DNA from: Pseudoxanthomonas sp. SE1
GTDB lineage: Bacteria > Pseudomonadota > Gammaproteobacteria > Xanthomonadales > Xanthomonadaceae
Length of the DNA: 64,000 nucleotides
Assembly (NCBI RefSeq): GCF_029542205.1
Contig: NZ_CP113783.1
Location: 735,001 to 799,000, forward strand
Reading direction: 5' to 3'
A program made the translations under genes and the position numbers. A model generated the notes under the pieces. It was not told the origin of the DNA. It worked only from the letters and a program-made list of their open reading frames with translations, and did no database searches. Of this stretch, positions 53,097-62,221 are shown piece after piece (the stretch's first letter is position 1; each line of letters opens with the position of its first letter).

Positions 53097-53906
53097 TCAG
53101 ACCGCCGTTTGCGATTGAAGGGGCCCGGAGGCCTGCTGTCCGTCGCGCGCAGCGCGCGCGCGGGGACCGTGGAAATATTCCTGCACCCAGGGATGGTCGA
53201 AGCGCTCCACCTCCGGCAGCGGCGCCACCGTGATCACCCGCTGATCCGCGAGCACCGCCACGCGGTCGCAGATCGCGTACAGGGTGTCCAGGTCGTGGGT
53301 GATCAGGAAGACGGTCAGGCCGAGCGCTTCCTGCAACGTCTTGATCAGCCGGTCGAACGCGGCGGCACCGATGGGGTCCAGGCCGGCGGTGGGTTCGTCG
53401 AGGAACAGCAGCGGCGGATCCAGTGCGAGCGCACGCGCCAGGCCCGCGCGCTTGCGCATGCCGCCCGACAGCTGCGATGGCAGCTTGTTGAGCGCATCCG
53501 CAGGCAGGCCGGCCAGCTTGACCTTCAGCAACGCGAGTTCGTAGCGCCAGCTGTCGGGCAGCTCCGGATGATGTTCCTTCAGCGGCACCTGTACGTTCTC
53601 GCCCACGGTCAGCGACGAGAACAGGGCGCCATCCTGGAACAGCACGCCGGTGTTGCGCTCGATGTGCTGGCGCGCGGCGGGGTCTTCCGAGCGGGCATCC
53701 TCGCCGAGCACGGTGATCTGCCCGTCGTCGGGTTGGCGCAGGCCCAGGATCGAGCGCATCAGGACCGACTTGCCGGTGCCCGAGCCACCCACGACGCCGA
53801 GGATCTCGCCGCGCCGCACGTCCAGGTCGAGGTCTTCGTGCACGGTCTGTTCGCCGAAGCGGTTGACCAGCCCGCGCACCTGGATGATGGGGGATTCGTC
53901 GGTCAT
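53097..53906 (-). CDS. MlaF-like lipid transport ABC ATPase
   Basis: 269 residues: Walker A GGSGTGKSVLMRS, signature LSGGMRKRAGLARALA, Walker B LLFLDEPTAGLDP, switch His FLITHDLDTL. The GGMRKR variant is typical of the MlaF/Ttg2A group. Energises phospholipid movement with the MlaE-like permease. Six bases separate it from the permease gene and three from the MCE gene. Confidence 0.94.
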   Translation of the reverse strand: MTDESPIIQVRGLVNRFGEQTVHEDLDLDVRRGEILGVVGGSGTGKSVLMRSILGLRQPDDGQITVLGEDARSEDPAARQHIERNTGVLFQDGALFSSLTVGENVQVPLKEHHPELPDSWRYELALLKVKLAGLPADALNKLPSQLSGGMRKRAGLARALALDPPLLFLDEPTAGLDPIGAAAFDRLIKTLQEALGLTVFLITHDLDTLYAICDRVAVLADQRVITVAPLPEVERFDHPWVQEYFHGPRARAARDGQQASGPLQSQTAV

Positions 53907-53912
53907 GCGCCG

Positions 53913-55028
53913 TCACCAATCCATGTGCATGAACCACAACGCGGCCAGCGCGTCGATGATGATGACCAGCGAAATCGTCTGCACCACGCTGGACGTGGTG
54001 CGCTCGCCGACCGACTGCGCGGTGCCTTCCACGCGCAGTCCTTCCAGGCAGCCGATCAGGCCGATCACCAGCGCGAATACCGGCGCCTTCGACAGACCGA
54101 CGAGGAAATGCGTCACGTCGATGGTGTCGTGCATGCGCGCGATGTACATCTGCGGTGGAATGCCGAGGTCGAACGCGCCGACGGTGACGCCGCCGGCCAG
54201 GCCGGCCATCATCGAGATGAAGGTCAACAGCGGCAGCATCACCAGCAGGGCGATCAGGCGGGGGATCACCAGCAGGTCGATCGGGTCCAGGCCCAGCGTG
54301 CGGATCGCATCGATCTCCTCGCGGCTCTTCATCGCGCCGATCTGCGCGGTGAACGCCGAGGCGGTGCGGCCGGCCAGCACGATGGCGGTCATCAGCACGG
54401 CGAACTCGCGCAGGAACGCGATGCTCACCAGTTCCACCACGTAGATCTCCGCGCCGAAGTCGCGCAGCACGGTGGAGCCGAGGAACGCGATCACCGCGCC
54501 CACCATGTACGAGAGCAGGATCACCAGCGGCACCGCATCCAGGCCGACGGCTTCCATGTGCGCCACCGTGGCCGTGGGGCGGAAGCGGCGCGGCTCCTTC
54601 ACCATGCGCACCAGCTTGACCAGGTTCTCGCCGGTGAAGCTGAGCAGGGCGACGATCTCCTGCTTGTTCTCGTGCACGCGGTAGCCCAGGCGCGACAGCG
54701 CGGCGAGCACGCCGTAGTCGCGCTTGCGCGGCGGGCGGTCGTCGGCGACGTCCTCGATAGTGCTGACCAGCGCCTGGTGATCCTGGCGGAACGCGATGTC
54801 CGCCGGATCCATGCCGCGGCGCTTGGCGAAGCGCAGCAGTTGCAGCACGCCCGCCGAATCGATGCGGTTGATCGCGGTGGCGTCGAGCCGGTTGACGGCA
54901 TCGGGCAGTGACTTCAACTGTTCCGCCACCGTCAGCGCACTGGCGAGCGTCCAGTCGCCCGCCAGCTTCACGCGCTGGAGGTCTCCGGGATCGGCTTCGT
55001 ACTGCGGGCGGGCAAGGGTGGGGGTCAT
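53913..55028 (-). CDS. MlaE-like permease with N-terminal STAS-like domain
   Basis: 371 residues. Residues 1-110 look like a STAS domain (VKLAGDWTLASALTVAEQL, DATAINRIDSAGVLQLLRFA), which in E. coli is the separate protein MlaB; here it is fused to the permease. The rest is MlaE: VELVSIAFLREFAVLMTAIV, FTAQIGAMKSREEIDAIRT and several membrane helices. First gene of the operon. The fusion is found in many proteobacteria. Confidence 0.93.
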   Translation of the reverse strand: MTPTLARPQYEADPGDLQRVKLAGDWTLASALTVAEQLKSLPDAVNRLDATAINRIDSAGVLQLLRFAKRRGMDPADIAFRQDHQALVSTIEDVADDRPPRKRDYGVLAALSRLGYRVHENKQEIVALLSFTGENLVKLVRMVKEPRRFRPTATVAHMEAVGLDAVPLVILLSYMVGAVIAFLGSTVLRDFGAEIYVVELVSIAFLREFAVLMTAIVLAGRTASAFTAQIGAMKSREEIDAIRTLGLDPIDLLVIPRLIALLVMLPLLTFISMMAGLAGGVTVGAFDLGIPPQMYIARMHDTIDVTHFLVGLSKAPVFALVIGLIGCLEGLRVEGTAQSVGERTTSSVVQTISLVIIIDALAALWFMHMDW

Positions 55029-55933
55029 GGCGTCGCTCGGCCAAGGAGCATACAGGCTATCCCGCTGAACGTGAGCAGCACGCCTGCAAACGCACGACGG
55101 CCCATGGGTTCACGTAGCCACAGGGCGGCGAGCACGACGAGGAAGACCGAGGCGGACTCATTGAGGATGGCGGCCACGGAGGCCGAGGTGAACTTGTAGC
55201 CGCCCAGCCACAACACCATCGACAGACCCTGGCCCACCAGGGCCGCCAGCACCAGCCGATGCCAGGCGACATCGCCTGGCACGAAGTGCATGCGCTGGCG
55301 CATGGAGGGCAGCGATGCAAGGCACAGCAGGCCGGCCACCGCGCCACACAGGCGCAGCAGCGTCACCCACAACAAGGGCTGCGTCTCCAGCGTGCGCTTC
55401 ACCATCACGATGGCGATCGCCATCAGTGCGATCGCCAGCACGCCGAGCAGGATGCCGCGCAGCGTGTGTGCGGGGCGCACCGCCCGCACGCGCGCGGGCA
55501 TGCTGACCAGCAGCACGCCCCCGGCCACCAACAGGAAGCCCAGCCATTGCAGGCCGCCGAGGCGTTCGTCCAGGAACACGAAGCCCAGCAGCAGCACGAG
55601 CGGGCTGTAGAGATTGCCGATGACGCCCATGCGACCGGCACCCAGTTCGTTGAGGGCGCGGAAGTACAGCGTGTCCGCCAACGCGATGCCGATCACGCCG
55701 CTGGCCAGTACGAGGAGCAGTTCGCGCACCGGCATCGAGGGCCAGGCGCCCGCGTACAGCAGCAGCGCCACCGGCGCCAGCAGGCACAGCACCAGTCCGT
55801 TCTTGAGCAGGTTGAGGGTGAGCGGAGGCAGGTGCGCGCCCAGTTGTCTCGCCAGGATCACGCCCACCGCCCACGCGGCGGCACTGCCCAGCGCCATCGC
55901 TTCGCCGATTCCCACCTTGCCCCCTGACGTCAT
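55025..55933 (-). CDS. EamA/DMT-family transporter
   Basis: 302 residues, ten membrane helices in two repeats (GEAMALGSAAAWAVGVILAR and TLRGILLGVLAIALMAIAIV begin them). Metabolite exporter of unknown substrate. The second repeat carries FTSASVAAILNESASVFLVV, a usual EamA feature. Its 3' end overlaps the start of the Mla permease gene by 4 bases, so the two are probably co-transcribed. Divergent from the threonine/serine exporter gene. Confidence 0.86.
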   Translation of the reverse strand: MTSGGKVGIGEAMALGSAAAWAVGVILARQLGAHLPPLTLNLLKNGLVLCLLAPVALLLYAGAWPSMPVRELLLVLASGVIGIALADTLYFRALNELGAGRMGVIGNLYSPLVLLLGFVFLDERLGGLQWLGFLLVAGGVLLVSMPARVRAVRPAHTLRGILLGVLAIALMAIAIVMVKRTLETQPLLWVTLLRLCGAVAGLLCLASLPSMRQRMHFVPGDVAWHRLVLAALVGQGLSMVLWLGGYKFTSASVAAILNESASVFLVVLAALWLREPMGRRAFAGVLLTFSGIACMLLGRATP

Positions 55934-55999
55934 CGTCGATGCGTAGTGTAAGCAGGGATGCGTGAAGTCACCGGATGGGACTTGGGCGATACTGTGCCG

Positions 56000-57247
56000 A
56001 TGGCCGACGACATGCTTATTTCCGCCACCTACGCCCAACGCATCGCCTTCGTGTGCGAGATCGCCGGGCGCCTGCACAGCTATGGCACCACCGCGCAGCG
56101 GCTGGAGGGAACCGTAGTGGGCCTGTCACAGCGCCTCGGCCTGGATTGCGAGCCGTGGTCGAATCCGACGGGCCTGATCCTGAGTTTCAGCGATCCCGCG
56201 CGCCCACTGGGGGCCAGCGACAGCACCCGGGTCATCCGCCTGGCGCCGGGCGAAACAGACCTGCACAAGCTCAGCGAAGCCGACCGCATCGCCGATGCGG
56301 TGTCGTCCGGCCAGATGAGCATCGCCCAGGGCCACACCGCGCTGCGCGCGCTGGACCGCACGCCGAGCCGGCGCTGGCGCGCGATGCAGATATTCGCATC
56401 GGGCCTGGCGGCCGCCGCCGTGGCGGGTCTGTGGCGGCTGCCGTGGCTGGATATCGCCACCGCAGGCCTGATCGGCGTGATCATCGGCGTACTCGGCGAA
56501 CTGATCGCCCGGCGGCCGCAGATGAAGGAGGCCAGCGATGCGATCTCGGCACTGGTCGCCGGCTTCGTGGCGATCCTGGTGGCGAACTTCATCGCACCAC
56601 TGAACCTCAACACGGTGATCATCGCTTCGCTGATCGTGCTGCTGCCCGGCATGGCGTTGACCAATGCGGTGAACGAGCTGACCAGCCAGCACCTGGTGTC
56701 CGGCGTGGCGCGTTTTGCGGGCGCGCTGGCGACGGTACTCAAGCTGACCGTTGGCAGCATGATCGCGGTGACACTGGCGCAGCTGCTGGGGATGTACCCG
56801 GAGGTGCGTGCCTCGCGGCCGCAGCCGGAATGGGTCGAGTGGGGCGCGATGGTGTTCGCCGCCTATGCCTTTGCCGTGCTGTTCAAGGCGCACAAGCGCG
56901 ACTATTTCTGGGTGATGGCCGCGGCCATCGCCGGTTACAGCATCTCGCGCTACGCCGGTCAGGCATGGGGCAGCCCGGTCGGTATCTTCCTGTCGGCGCT
57001 GACGCTCACGGCGGCCGGCAACGCGTTCGCGCGCTGGGCCAACCGGCCGGGCGCGCTGATCCGCGTGCCGGGCATCCTGATGCTGGTGCCGGGCAGCACC
57101 AGCTTGCGCGGGCTGCTGACGCTGGTGCAGCAGCAGGACGTGGGCGTGGGGCAGTCCGCGTTGCTGGCGGTCACCAACGTGGTGATGGCGCTGATCGCGG
57201 GCCTGCTGTTCGGCAACCTGCTGATCTCCTCGCGCAAGAATCTCTGA
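56000..57247 (+). CDS. threonine/serine exporter (ThrE family)
   Basis: 415 residues. The N-terminal soluble part (AQRIAFVCEIAGRLHSYGTT, ETDLHKLSEADRIADAV) and about ten membrane helices match the ThrE/YjjP-YjjB fused exporters, including NTVIIASLIVLLPGMALTNA and PGILMLVPGSTSLRGLLTL. Exports L-threonine and serine in other bacteria. ATG 56000 is chosen to give a normal N-terminus; ATG 55958 is in frame and would add 14 residues but lies only 24 bases from the divergent gene's start. Confidence 0.85.
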   Translation: MADDMLISATYAQRIAFVCEIAGRLHSYGTTAQRLEGTVVGLSQRLGLDCEPWSNPTGLILSFSDPARPLGASDSTRVIRLAPGETDLHKLSEADRIADAVSSGQMSIAQGHTALRALDRTPSRRWRAMQIFASGLAAAAVAGLWRLPWLDIATAGLIGVIIGVLGELIARRPQMKEASDAISALVAGFVAILVANFIAPLNLNTVIIASLIVLLPGMALTNAVNELTSQHLVSGVARFAGALATVLKLTVGSMIAVTLAQLLGMYPEVRASRPQPEWVEWGAMVFAAYAFAVLFKAHKRDYFWVMAAAIAGYSISRYAGQAWGSPVGIFLSALTLTAAGNAFARWANRPGALIRVPGILMLVPGSTSLRGLLTLVQQQDVGVGQSALLAVTNVVMALIAGLLFGNLLISSRKNL

Positions 57248-57256
57248 AGGGCGCAA

Positions 57257-57290
57257 AAGAAAACGGGAGGCCATTGCCTCCCGTTTTCTT
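57257..57290. terminator. bidirectional terminator
   Basis: AAGAAAACGGGAGG-CCATTG-CCTCCCGTTTTCTT: a perfect 14-base stem with A-rich and T-rich ends, between the convergent exporter and H-NS-family genes. Confidence 0.92.
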
Positions 57291-57307
57291 GATTGCCACG
57301 ATGGCGA

Positions 57308-57676
57308 TTACTTCTTCTTGATCAGGAAGTCGTCGGCCTTCTTGCCCTTGGCGATCAGTGCGGCCATCCAGCGCGGATGCTTGCCGCGGCCGGTCCAGGT
57401 TTCCTTCGGGTTGGCCGGATTGCGGTACTTCGGGGCGACCTTGCCCAGCTTCTTGCCGGCGCGTGGGCCGGGTTTCGTCGCCGCCTTGGCGGGACGCGTG
57501 CCCCCCATGCCGAACAGTTCCTCAAGCGTATAGCCCTCGGCCTTGGCGAACTTGGTGATCTTGCTGCGGATGGTGGCAATGGGTGTGCGCTTGGCCAGCT
57601 TGGTCTGCTGTTCCTTGGCCTTGGCGATCAGGGCGCCAAGTTCCTTGGCGGACAGGTTACGCAGGTCGATCGACAT
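57308..57676 (-). CDS. H-NS-family nucleoid protein
   Basis: 122 residues. N-terminal oligomerisation helices (DLRNLSAKELGALIAKAKEQ), a Lys/Pro/Ala-rich linker and a C-terminal H-NS DNA-binding motif (PKYRNPANPKETWTGRGKHP), whose TGRG loop is the AT-hook-like core. Binds curved AT-rich DNA and typically silences horizontally acquired genes. ATG 57676 has a GGAGA site; a TTG directly before it is in frame. Confidence 0.93.
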   Translation of the reverse strand: MSIDLRNLSAKELGALIAKAKEQQTKLAKRTPIATIRSKITKFAKAEGYTLEELFGMGGTRPAKAATKPGPRAGKKLGKVAPKYRNPANPKETWTGRGKHPRWMAALIAKGKKADDFLIKKK

Positions 57677-57807
57677 CAACTATCTCCAGTCAGGAAGGGG
57701 AAAGCCCATCCTTGGCGGTGTCCCGATGATAATGGACGAGTTAATGGCGGCACAAATCACACCAGGCGTGGGCGCCGCCCGTTAGCGCCCACGCATGCAG
57801 CGCGCGA

Positions 57808-59508
57808 TCAACCGTGCAGGCGCGCCAGCAGTTCGTCGCGACTAACGTTCTCGGCCTCCGCCGCCCGGCGCGCGCGATATTCGAACGTGCCCGCCGCCAG
57901 CCCGCGCTCGGACACCACCACACGGTGGGGAATGCCGATCAGTTCGATGTCGGCGAACATTGCGCCGGGACGCAGGCCGCGGTCGTCCAGCACCGCTTCG
58001 ATGCCAGCGGCCTGCAGCTCGTCGAGCAGCGCTTCGGCAGCACTGTTCACTGCGGCGTCGTTCTTCGGATTGATCATGCACACGGCCACCGTCCACGGCG
58101 CCATCGGCACGGGCCAGATGATGCCGTTGGCGTCATGGTTCTGCTCGATGGCCGCGGCCACGATGCGCGACACGCCGATGCCATAGCAGCCCATCGCGGG
58201 CGTGGCGGCCTTGCCGGTCTCGTCCAGCACGGTGAACTTCATCGCTTCGCTGTACTTGCGGCCGAGCTGGAACACATGGCCCACCTCGATGCCGCGGACG
58301 ATGCGGATTTCGCCGCCATCGGCGGCCCTGTCGCCTTCCACCACGTTGCGGATGTCGGCCACGGTCTCCGGTTCCGGCAGGTCGCGGCCCCAGTTGACGC
58401 CCGTCAGGTGGAAGCCGGCTTCGTTGGCGCCGACGACGAAATCCGCCATCGCCGCCACGTCGCGGTCGGCGACCACGCGGATCGCCTGCTTCGCGCCGAT
58501 CGGACCGAGGAAGCCCGGCTCGCTGCCCAGGTGGGCGAGGATCTCCGATTCCGTCGCCAGTCGGTACTCGGCCAAGCCGGCGACCTTGCCCAGCTTGATC
58601 TCGTTGACGGCATGGTCGCCGCGCACCAGGGCCAGCACGAAGCCGCCGTCGGTCATGACGGCCACCGACTTCACCGTGCGCTGCAGCGGAATGCCGAGCA
58701 GTGCGGCGACGTCCTCGCAGGTCTTCTGCGTGGGCGTGGCGATCTTGTTCATCGCTTCCGAAGCGGCGGCGCGCGGGCCCGGTGCGGCCGCCTGCGCGGT
58801 TTCGACATTCGCGGCATAGTCGGAACCGGTGGAGAACGCGATGGCGTCCTCGCCAGAATCCGCCAGCACGTGGAACTCCTGCGAGGCGTCGCCGCCGATG
58901 GCGCCGCTGTCGGCCTGCACGGCACGGAAGTCCAGGCCCAGCCGCGTGAAGATGCGCGTGTACGCCGCATGCATGTTGCGGTATTCGCGCACCAGGTCCT
59001 CGTCGGTGATGTGGAAGGAGTAGGCATCCTTCATCACGAACTCGCGCGCGCGCATCACGCCGAAGCGCGGGCGGATCTCGTCGCGGAACTTGGTCTGGAT
59101 CTGGTAGAAGTTGACCGGCAGCTGCTTGTAGCTGGACAGTTCCTGGCGCGCGAAGTCGGTGACGGCTTCTTCCGCGGTGGGGCTGTAGCAGAACGCCTGT
59201 TCCTTGCGGTCGGTGATCTTCAGCAGCTGGCCGCCGAACTTCTCCCACCGGCCCGTCTCTTCCCACAGCTCGCGCGGCTGGATGGTCGGCATGATCATCT
59301 CGATCGCGCCGGCATGGTTCATTTCCTCGCGCACCACGGTCTCCACCTTGCGCAGCACGCGCAGGCCCAGCGGCGACCAGGTGTACAGGCCGGCGGCCAG
59401 CTTGCGGATCATGCCGGCGCGCAGCATCAGCTGGTGGCTGACCAGTTCGGCGTCGGCCGGGGTTTCCTTGGTGGTGCGGAGGTGGAACTGCGACAGACGC
59501 ATCGGCAT
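57808..59508 (-). CDS. proS: prolyl-tRNA synthetase
   Basis: 566 residues, the long bacterial form with the inserted editing domain (about 230-390, containing [20 protein letters not shown]). Class II motifs are visible: motif 1 near [17 protein letters not shown], motif 2 [19 protein letters not shown], motif 3 [14 protein letters not shown]. Charges tRNA-Pro and deacylates mischarged Ala-tRNA-Pro. No frame problems. Confidence 0.97.
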   Translation of the reverse strand: MPMRLSQFHLRTTKETPADAELVSHQLMLRAGMIRKLAAGLYTWSPLGLRVLRKVETVVREEMNHAGAIEMIMPTIQPRELWEETGRWEKFGGQLLKITDRKEQAFCYSPTAEEAVTDFARQELSSYKQLPVNFYQIQTKFRDEIRPRFGVMRAREFVMKDAYSFHITDEDLVREYRNMHAAYTRIFTRLGLDFRAVQADSGAIGGDASQEFHVLADSGEDAIAFSTGSDYAANVETAQAAAPGPRAAASEAMNKIATPTQKTCEDVAALLGIPLQRTVKSVAVMTDGGFVLALVRGDHAVNEIKLGKVAGLAEYRLATESEILAHLGSEPGFLGPIGAKQAIRVVADRDVAAMADFVVGANEAGFHLTGVNWGRDLPEPETVADIRNVVEGDRAADGGEIRIVRGIEVGHVFQLGRKYSEAMKFTVLDETGKAATPAMGCYGIGVSRIVAAAIEQNHDANGIIWPVPMAPWTVAVCMINPKNDAAVNSAAEALLDELQAAGIEAVLDDRGLRPGAMFADIELIGIPHRVVVSERGLAAGTFEYRARRAAEAENVSRDELLARLHG

Positions 59509-59572
59509 GGGGATCCGGGAGGGACGAACCGCCTATTTTGCCAGCGTTGGCCGCACCCGGGGCGGCGGCGGG

Positions 59573-59860
59573 TCAATCCGCGTCGGTGGCCGCGTCCCCG
59601 CTCACGCGGATGCCGGCCGGGGCGTCGCGGTCGATGCGCTCGAAGTGGCGGTCCTTCGGGGGCTGTTCGGTGATCTGCAGTACGCCGGCGTCGTCGCGCC
59701 AGCGGTATAGCGAAGGGCGGGCGTCGCGAGCCTGGGCATCGGCCGCCTGGTCCGCGCGGGCCTGCTTGCGTGCCCCGGCATCCGGCGATTCGCGGGCCAG
59801 CCACCAGGCCACGCCGGCGCCCAGCGCCACGCCCGCCACGATGGCCAGCCAGGCGCGCAC
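59573..59860 (-). CDS. DUF4124-domain protein, short
   Basis: 95 residues. An N-terminal membrane segment (RAWLAIVAGVALGAGVAWWL) is followed by a linker and a DUF4124 motif (SLYRWRDDAGVLQITEQPP), the envelope domain in which Y-W-D-x-G-x-x-x-(Y/I)-(S/T) is conserved. Function unknown. Sits 8 bases after another DUF4124 gene in the same direction. Confidence 0.78.
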   Translation of the reverse strand: MRAWLAIVAGVALGAGVAWWLARESPDAGARKQARADQAADAQARDARPSLYRWRDDAGVLQITEQPPKDRHFERIDRDAPAGIRVSGDAATDAD

Positions 59861-59868
59861 GGAGAGGG

Positions 59869-60264
59869 TCAGGCGCCGGCTGCGGGCTTGCAGTACGCCT
59901 TCACGGCGGCTTCGGCCAGGCTCTGCTGGCTGGCGCGCCCGGCGTCGTCAAGCGTGGTGTCCGGCTTGCCGTCGCCGTCGGTGTCCTGCTGCACGGCCCC
60001 CTTGTTGGTGGCCAGGATCTGCAGGTTCATGCGCGCGGTGATGCATTGCGGGTTCTCGACCGACTTGCCGGCGGGCTGCACCTCTGCCGCCGGGGCGCCG
60101 TACTGGTTGATGCGCCGGTTCTGCACGGTCTGGTTCGGCGGCGGGCTGTCCGCGTAGTGGGTCACGCCGTTCTTGTCCTTCCACTGGTAGACCTGCTGGG
60201 CCTGCGCGGTGGAGGCGGTTGCCAGGCAGAGCGCCAGCACGGACAGGCAGGGCAGGAGGCGCAT
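59869..60264 (-). CDS. DUF4124-domain exported protein
   Basis: 131 residues: signal peptide (ALCLATASTAQA|QQ), then the DUF4124 motif VYQWKDKNGVTHYADSPPPN and a helical tail with DTDGDGKPDTTLDDAGRASQ, an EF-hand-like acidic loop. Forms a two-gene unit with the shorter DUF4124 gene downstream. ATG 60264 begins the signal peptide. Function unknown; divergent from pssA. Confidence 0.82.
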   Translation of the reverse strand: MRLLPCLSVLALCLATASTAQAQQVYQWKDKNGVTHYADSPPPNQTVQNRRINQYGAPAAEVQPAGKSVENPQCITARMNLQILATNKGAVQQDTDGDGKPDTTLDDAGRASQQSLAEAAVKAYCKPAAGA

Positions 60265-60355
60265 GGGAAGCTCCGGATCACGGGGGCCCTGATTGCAGCA
60301 CCCCCGGGGCGCGCAGGCAAGCCGGTTGGCGGGGTGCTGGGCTAAACTGCGACCC

Positions 60356-61135
60356 ATGAACGAAATCACGCCGCCCCCGCGCTCCCGCGGGATTTACCTG
60401 CTGCCCAACCTGTTCACCACTGCGGGCCTGTTTGCCGGGTTCTTCGCGATCATCGCCGCGGCCAACGGACAGTTCGTGAACGCCGCCATCGCGGTGTTCG
60501 TCGCGGGCCTGATGGACGGCATCGACGGGCGCGTGGCGCGCCTGACCGGCACTAGCAGCGAGTTCGGCGTGCAGTACGACTCGCTGGCCGACCTGGTCAG
60601 CTTCGGCCTGGCGCCGTCGCTGGTGATGTACCACTGGTCGCTGTCGGCGCTGAAGTTCGACGGCGGCGTGATGGGGCGCGTGGGCTGGGTGGTGGCGTTC
60701 CTTTATGCGGCGTGCGCGGCGCTGCGGCTGGCCCGCTTCAATACGCAGGTCGGCACGGTGGACAAGCGCTGGTTCGTCGGCCTGGCCAGTCCGGCCGCGG
60801 CGGGGTTGATGATGTCTTTCGTTTGGGCGTTCGCGGACGGCGAGCTGGGCTGGACCGGTGAGGAGCTGCGCTATGTCGCGCTTGCGGTCACGCTGGTTGC
60901 CGCGCTGCTGATGGTCAGCCGTATCCGCTTCTGGAGCTTCAAGGGCACGGGCGAAGGCGGTGCGAAGGCCGACCGCATCCCGTTCGTGGTGCTGGCGCTG
61001 GTGCCGCTGGTGCTGGCGATCCTGTTCATCGACCTGCCGCGCACGTTGCTGGCCGTGGGCGTCGTCTACGCCCTGTCCGGTCCGGGTTTCTGGCTGTGGC
61101 AGCGGATGCGCCGCAACAAGGACGGCGCGGCATGA
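60356..61135 (+). CDS. pssA: CDP-diacylglycerol-serine O-phosphatidyltransferase
   Basis: 259-residue membrane enzyme making phosphatidylserine, the precursor of phosphatidylethanolamine. The CDP-alcohol phosphotransferase signature begins MDGIDGRVARLTGT (60510-60600 region) and ends QYDSLADLVSFG, supplying the metal-binding aspartates; about eight hydrophobic helices follow. This is the integral-membrane (subclass II) type rather than the soluble E. coli enzyme. Overlaps the next gene by 4 bases. Confidence 0.94.
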   Translation: MNEITPPPRSRGIYLLPNLFTTAGLFAGFFAIIAAANGQFVNAAIAVFVAGLMDGIDGRVARLTGTSSEFGVQYDSLADLVSFGLAPSLVMYHWSLSALKFDGGVMGRVGWVVAFLYAACAALRLARFNTQVGTVDKRWFVGLASPAAAGLMMSFVWAFADGELGWTGEELRYVALAVTLVAALLMVSRIRFWSFKGTGEGGAKADRIPFVVLALVPLVLAILFIDLPRTLLAVGVVYALSGPGFWLWQRMRRNKDGAA

Positions 61136-61560
61136 CATTCGCGTCGGACCGTCTGTGGTCGGCCGAGCAGCAAGGGTGGCTGCGCGCGCTGGGCCATACG
61201 GTGTACCTGCCGGCTGACTGGCCGACCGAAGCTGGCGCGCCGCCGGCCATGGAGGCGGCGCCTGCCCGCGTCGCGACCGATCTTGCTCCGCCGGTCGCGC
61301 GCGCGCGTCCTCCCGCGCGTGAGGTCATCGATGTGCCGCGGCCTGCGCGTCAGGCGCCCGCGTCCCGCCCGCCTGGATCACGGTTGCCGGACCGGCTGCA
61401 CTTCGCGTTGATCCGCGCCTCCGGCTGCAACCCGAATGCGCCCGGCGCAGCCGAGCTGTTCGCCCAGTGGCCCAGTTCCGCGGAACTGCGTGGCAACCCG
61501 GCTGCCAAGCGTGCGTTGTGGCCCGTGCTGAGGCGGCTGCGGCGCGGGGCATCCACGTGA
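61132..61560 (+). CDS. holD: probable DNA polymerase III psi subunit (HolD-like)
   Basis: 142 residues, no signal peptide. The N-terminus WLRALGHTVYLPADWP resembles the start of HolD (W..LGI..W), a Pro/Ala/Arg-rich linker follows at about 40-85, and the C-terminal AELRGNPAAKRALWPVLRRL closely matches the E. coli HolD ending LRANPTARAALWQQI as I recall it. The gene directly precedes rimI and overlaps it, exactly the E. coli holD-rimI order. The psi subunit links clamp loader and SSB through chi. Usually such genes are left as hypothetical. Also overlaps pssA by 4 bases. Confidence 0.68.
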   Translation: MTFASDRLWSAEQQGWLRALGHTVYLPADWPTEAGAPPAMEAAPARVATDLAPPVARARPPAREVIDVPRPARQAPASRPPGSRLPDRLHFALIRASGCNPNAPGAAELFAQWPSSAELRGNPAAKRALWPVLRRLRRGAST

Positions 61561-62066
61561 GTGCGCGGGGCGCCGAAGCGTCGCCGGCGTCCGTCTCCAG
61601 CCTGCGCCCGATGCGCGAGGGCGACCTTGACGCCGTGATGGCGATCGAGCAGCGCGCCTATCCCTTTCCGTGGACGCGCGGCATCTTCCGCGACTGCCTG
61701 AAGGCGGGTTACCCCTCGTGGGTGATGACGGAACACGGCATGGTGATCGGCTACGGATTGCTCAGCATCGCCGCCGACGAGGCGCATGTGCTGAACATCT
61801 GCATCGCCCCCGAACGCCAGGGCCGCGGCCTGGGCCGCTACCTGTTGCGGGCGCTGGTGAAGATCGCCCGCGACCTGCGCGTGCAGCGCGTGTTCCTGGA
61901 AGTCCGACCGTCCAATCCCGGTGCCATCACGCTGTACCACAGCGAAGGCTTCAACGAGATCGGCCGCCGCCCGCGCTACTACCCGGCCCGCGATGGACGC
62001 GAGGATGCGCTGGTGATGGCGATCGAACTGGTCGCCGATGACATCGCCACGATGCCGCCGCTGTAG
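61557..62066 (+). CDS. rimI: ribosomal-protein-alanine N-acetyltransferase RimI
   Basis: 169-residue GNAT acetyltransferase; acetylates the N-terminal alanine of ribosomal protein S18. Motifs: MREGDLDAVMAIEQRAYPFP, LLSIAADEAHVLNICIAPE, the acetyl-CoA loop RQGRGLGRYLLRAL and FLEVRPSNPGAITLYHSEGF, the last typical of RimI. GTG 61557 overlaps the holD stop (GTGA), so translation is coupled; the frame extends further upstream inside holD without similarity. Confidence 0.92.
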   Translation: MSARGAEASPASVSSLRPMREGDLDAVMAIEQRAYPFPWTRGIFRDCLKAGYPSWVMTEHGMVIGYGLLSIAADEAHVLNICIAPERQGRGLGRYLLRALVKIARDLRVQRVFLEVRPSNPGAITLYHSEGFNEIGRRPRYYPARDGREDALVMAIELVADDIATMPPL

Positions 62067-62183
62067 GGAGTCTGTCCGTCAGGCTGTTCTGTAATTCCTG
62101 CGGCTTTCAACAGCCGGATGGCTGGTCAGGCGGGAATCCCCCCTGCTTCTGGCTGCGCTGAAGAGACAACGGCAACGTCAAAA

Positions 62184-62210
62184 TGGATCCCAGCGTTCGC
62201 TGGGATGACG
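62184..62210. repeat. palindromic REP-like repeat between rimI and valS
   Basis: ATCCCAGCG-TT-CGCTGGGAT with flanking TGG and GACG. This nine-base perfect stem in the 155-base gap between the convergent rimI and valS genes has the form of the GGATCCC/GGGATGACG-type repeats common in Xanthomonadaceae intergenic DNA. No T-run, so not a classical terminator. Confidence 0.6.
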
Positions 62211-62221
62211 ACTGGATGCCG

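Noticed and set aside
52758..54911. 717-codon plus-strand frame across the Mla-like operon
   Set aside because: His/Gln/Arg-rich shadow of three well-defined minus-strand genes.
57814..59673. 619-codon plus-strand frame opposite proS
   Set aside because: Shadow frame; proS is complete with all class II motifs on the other strand.
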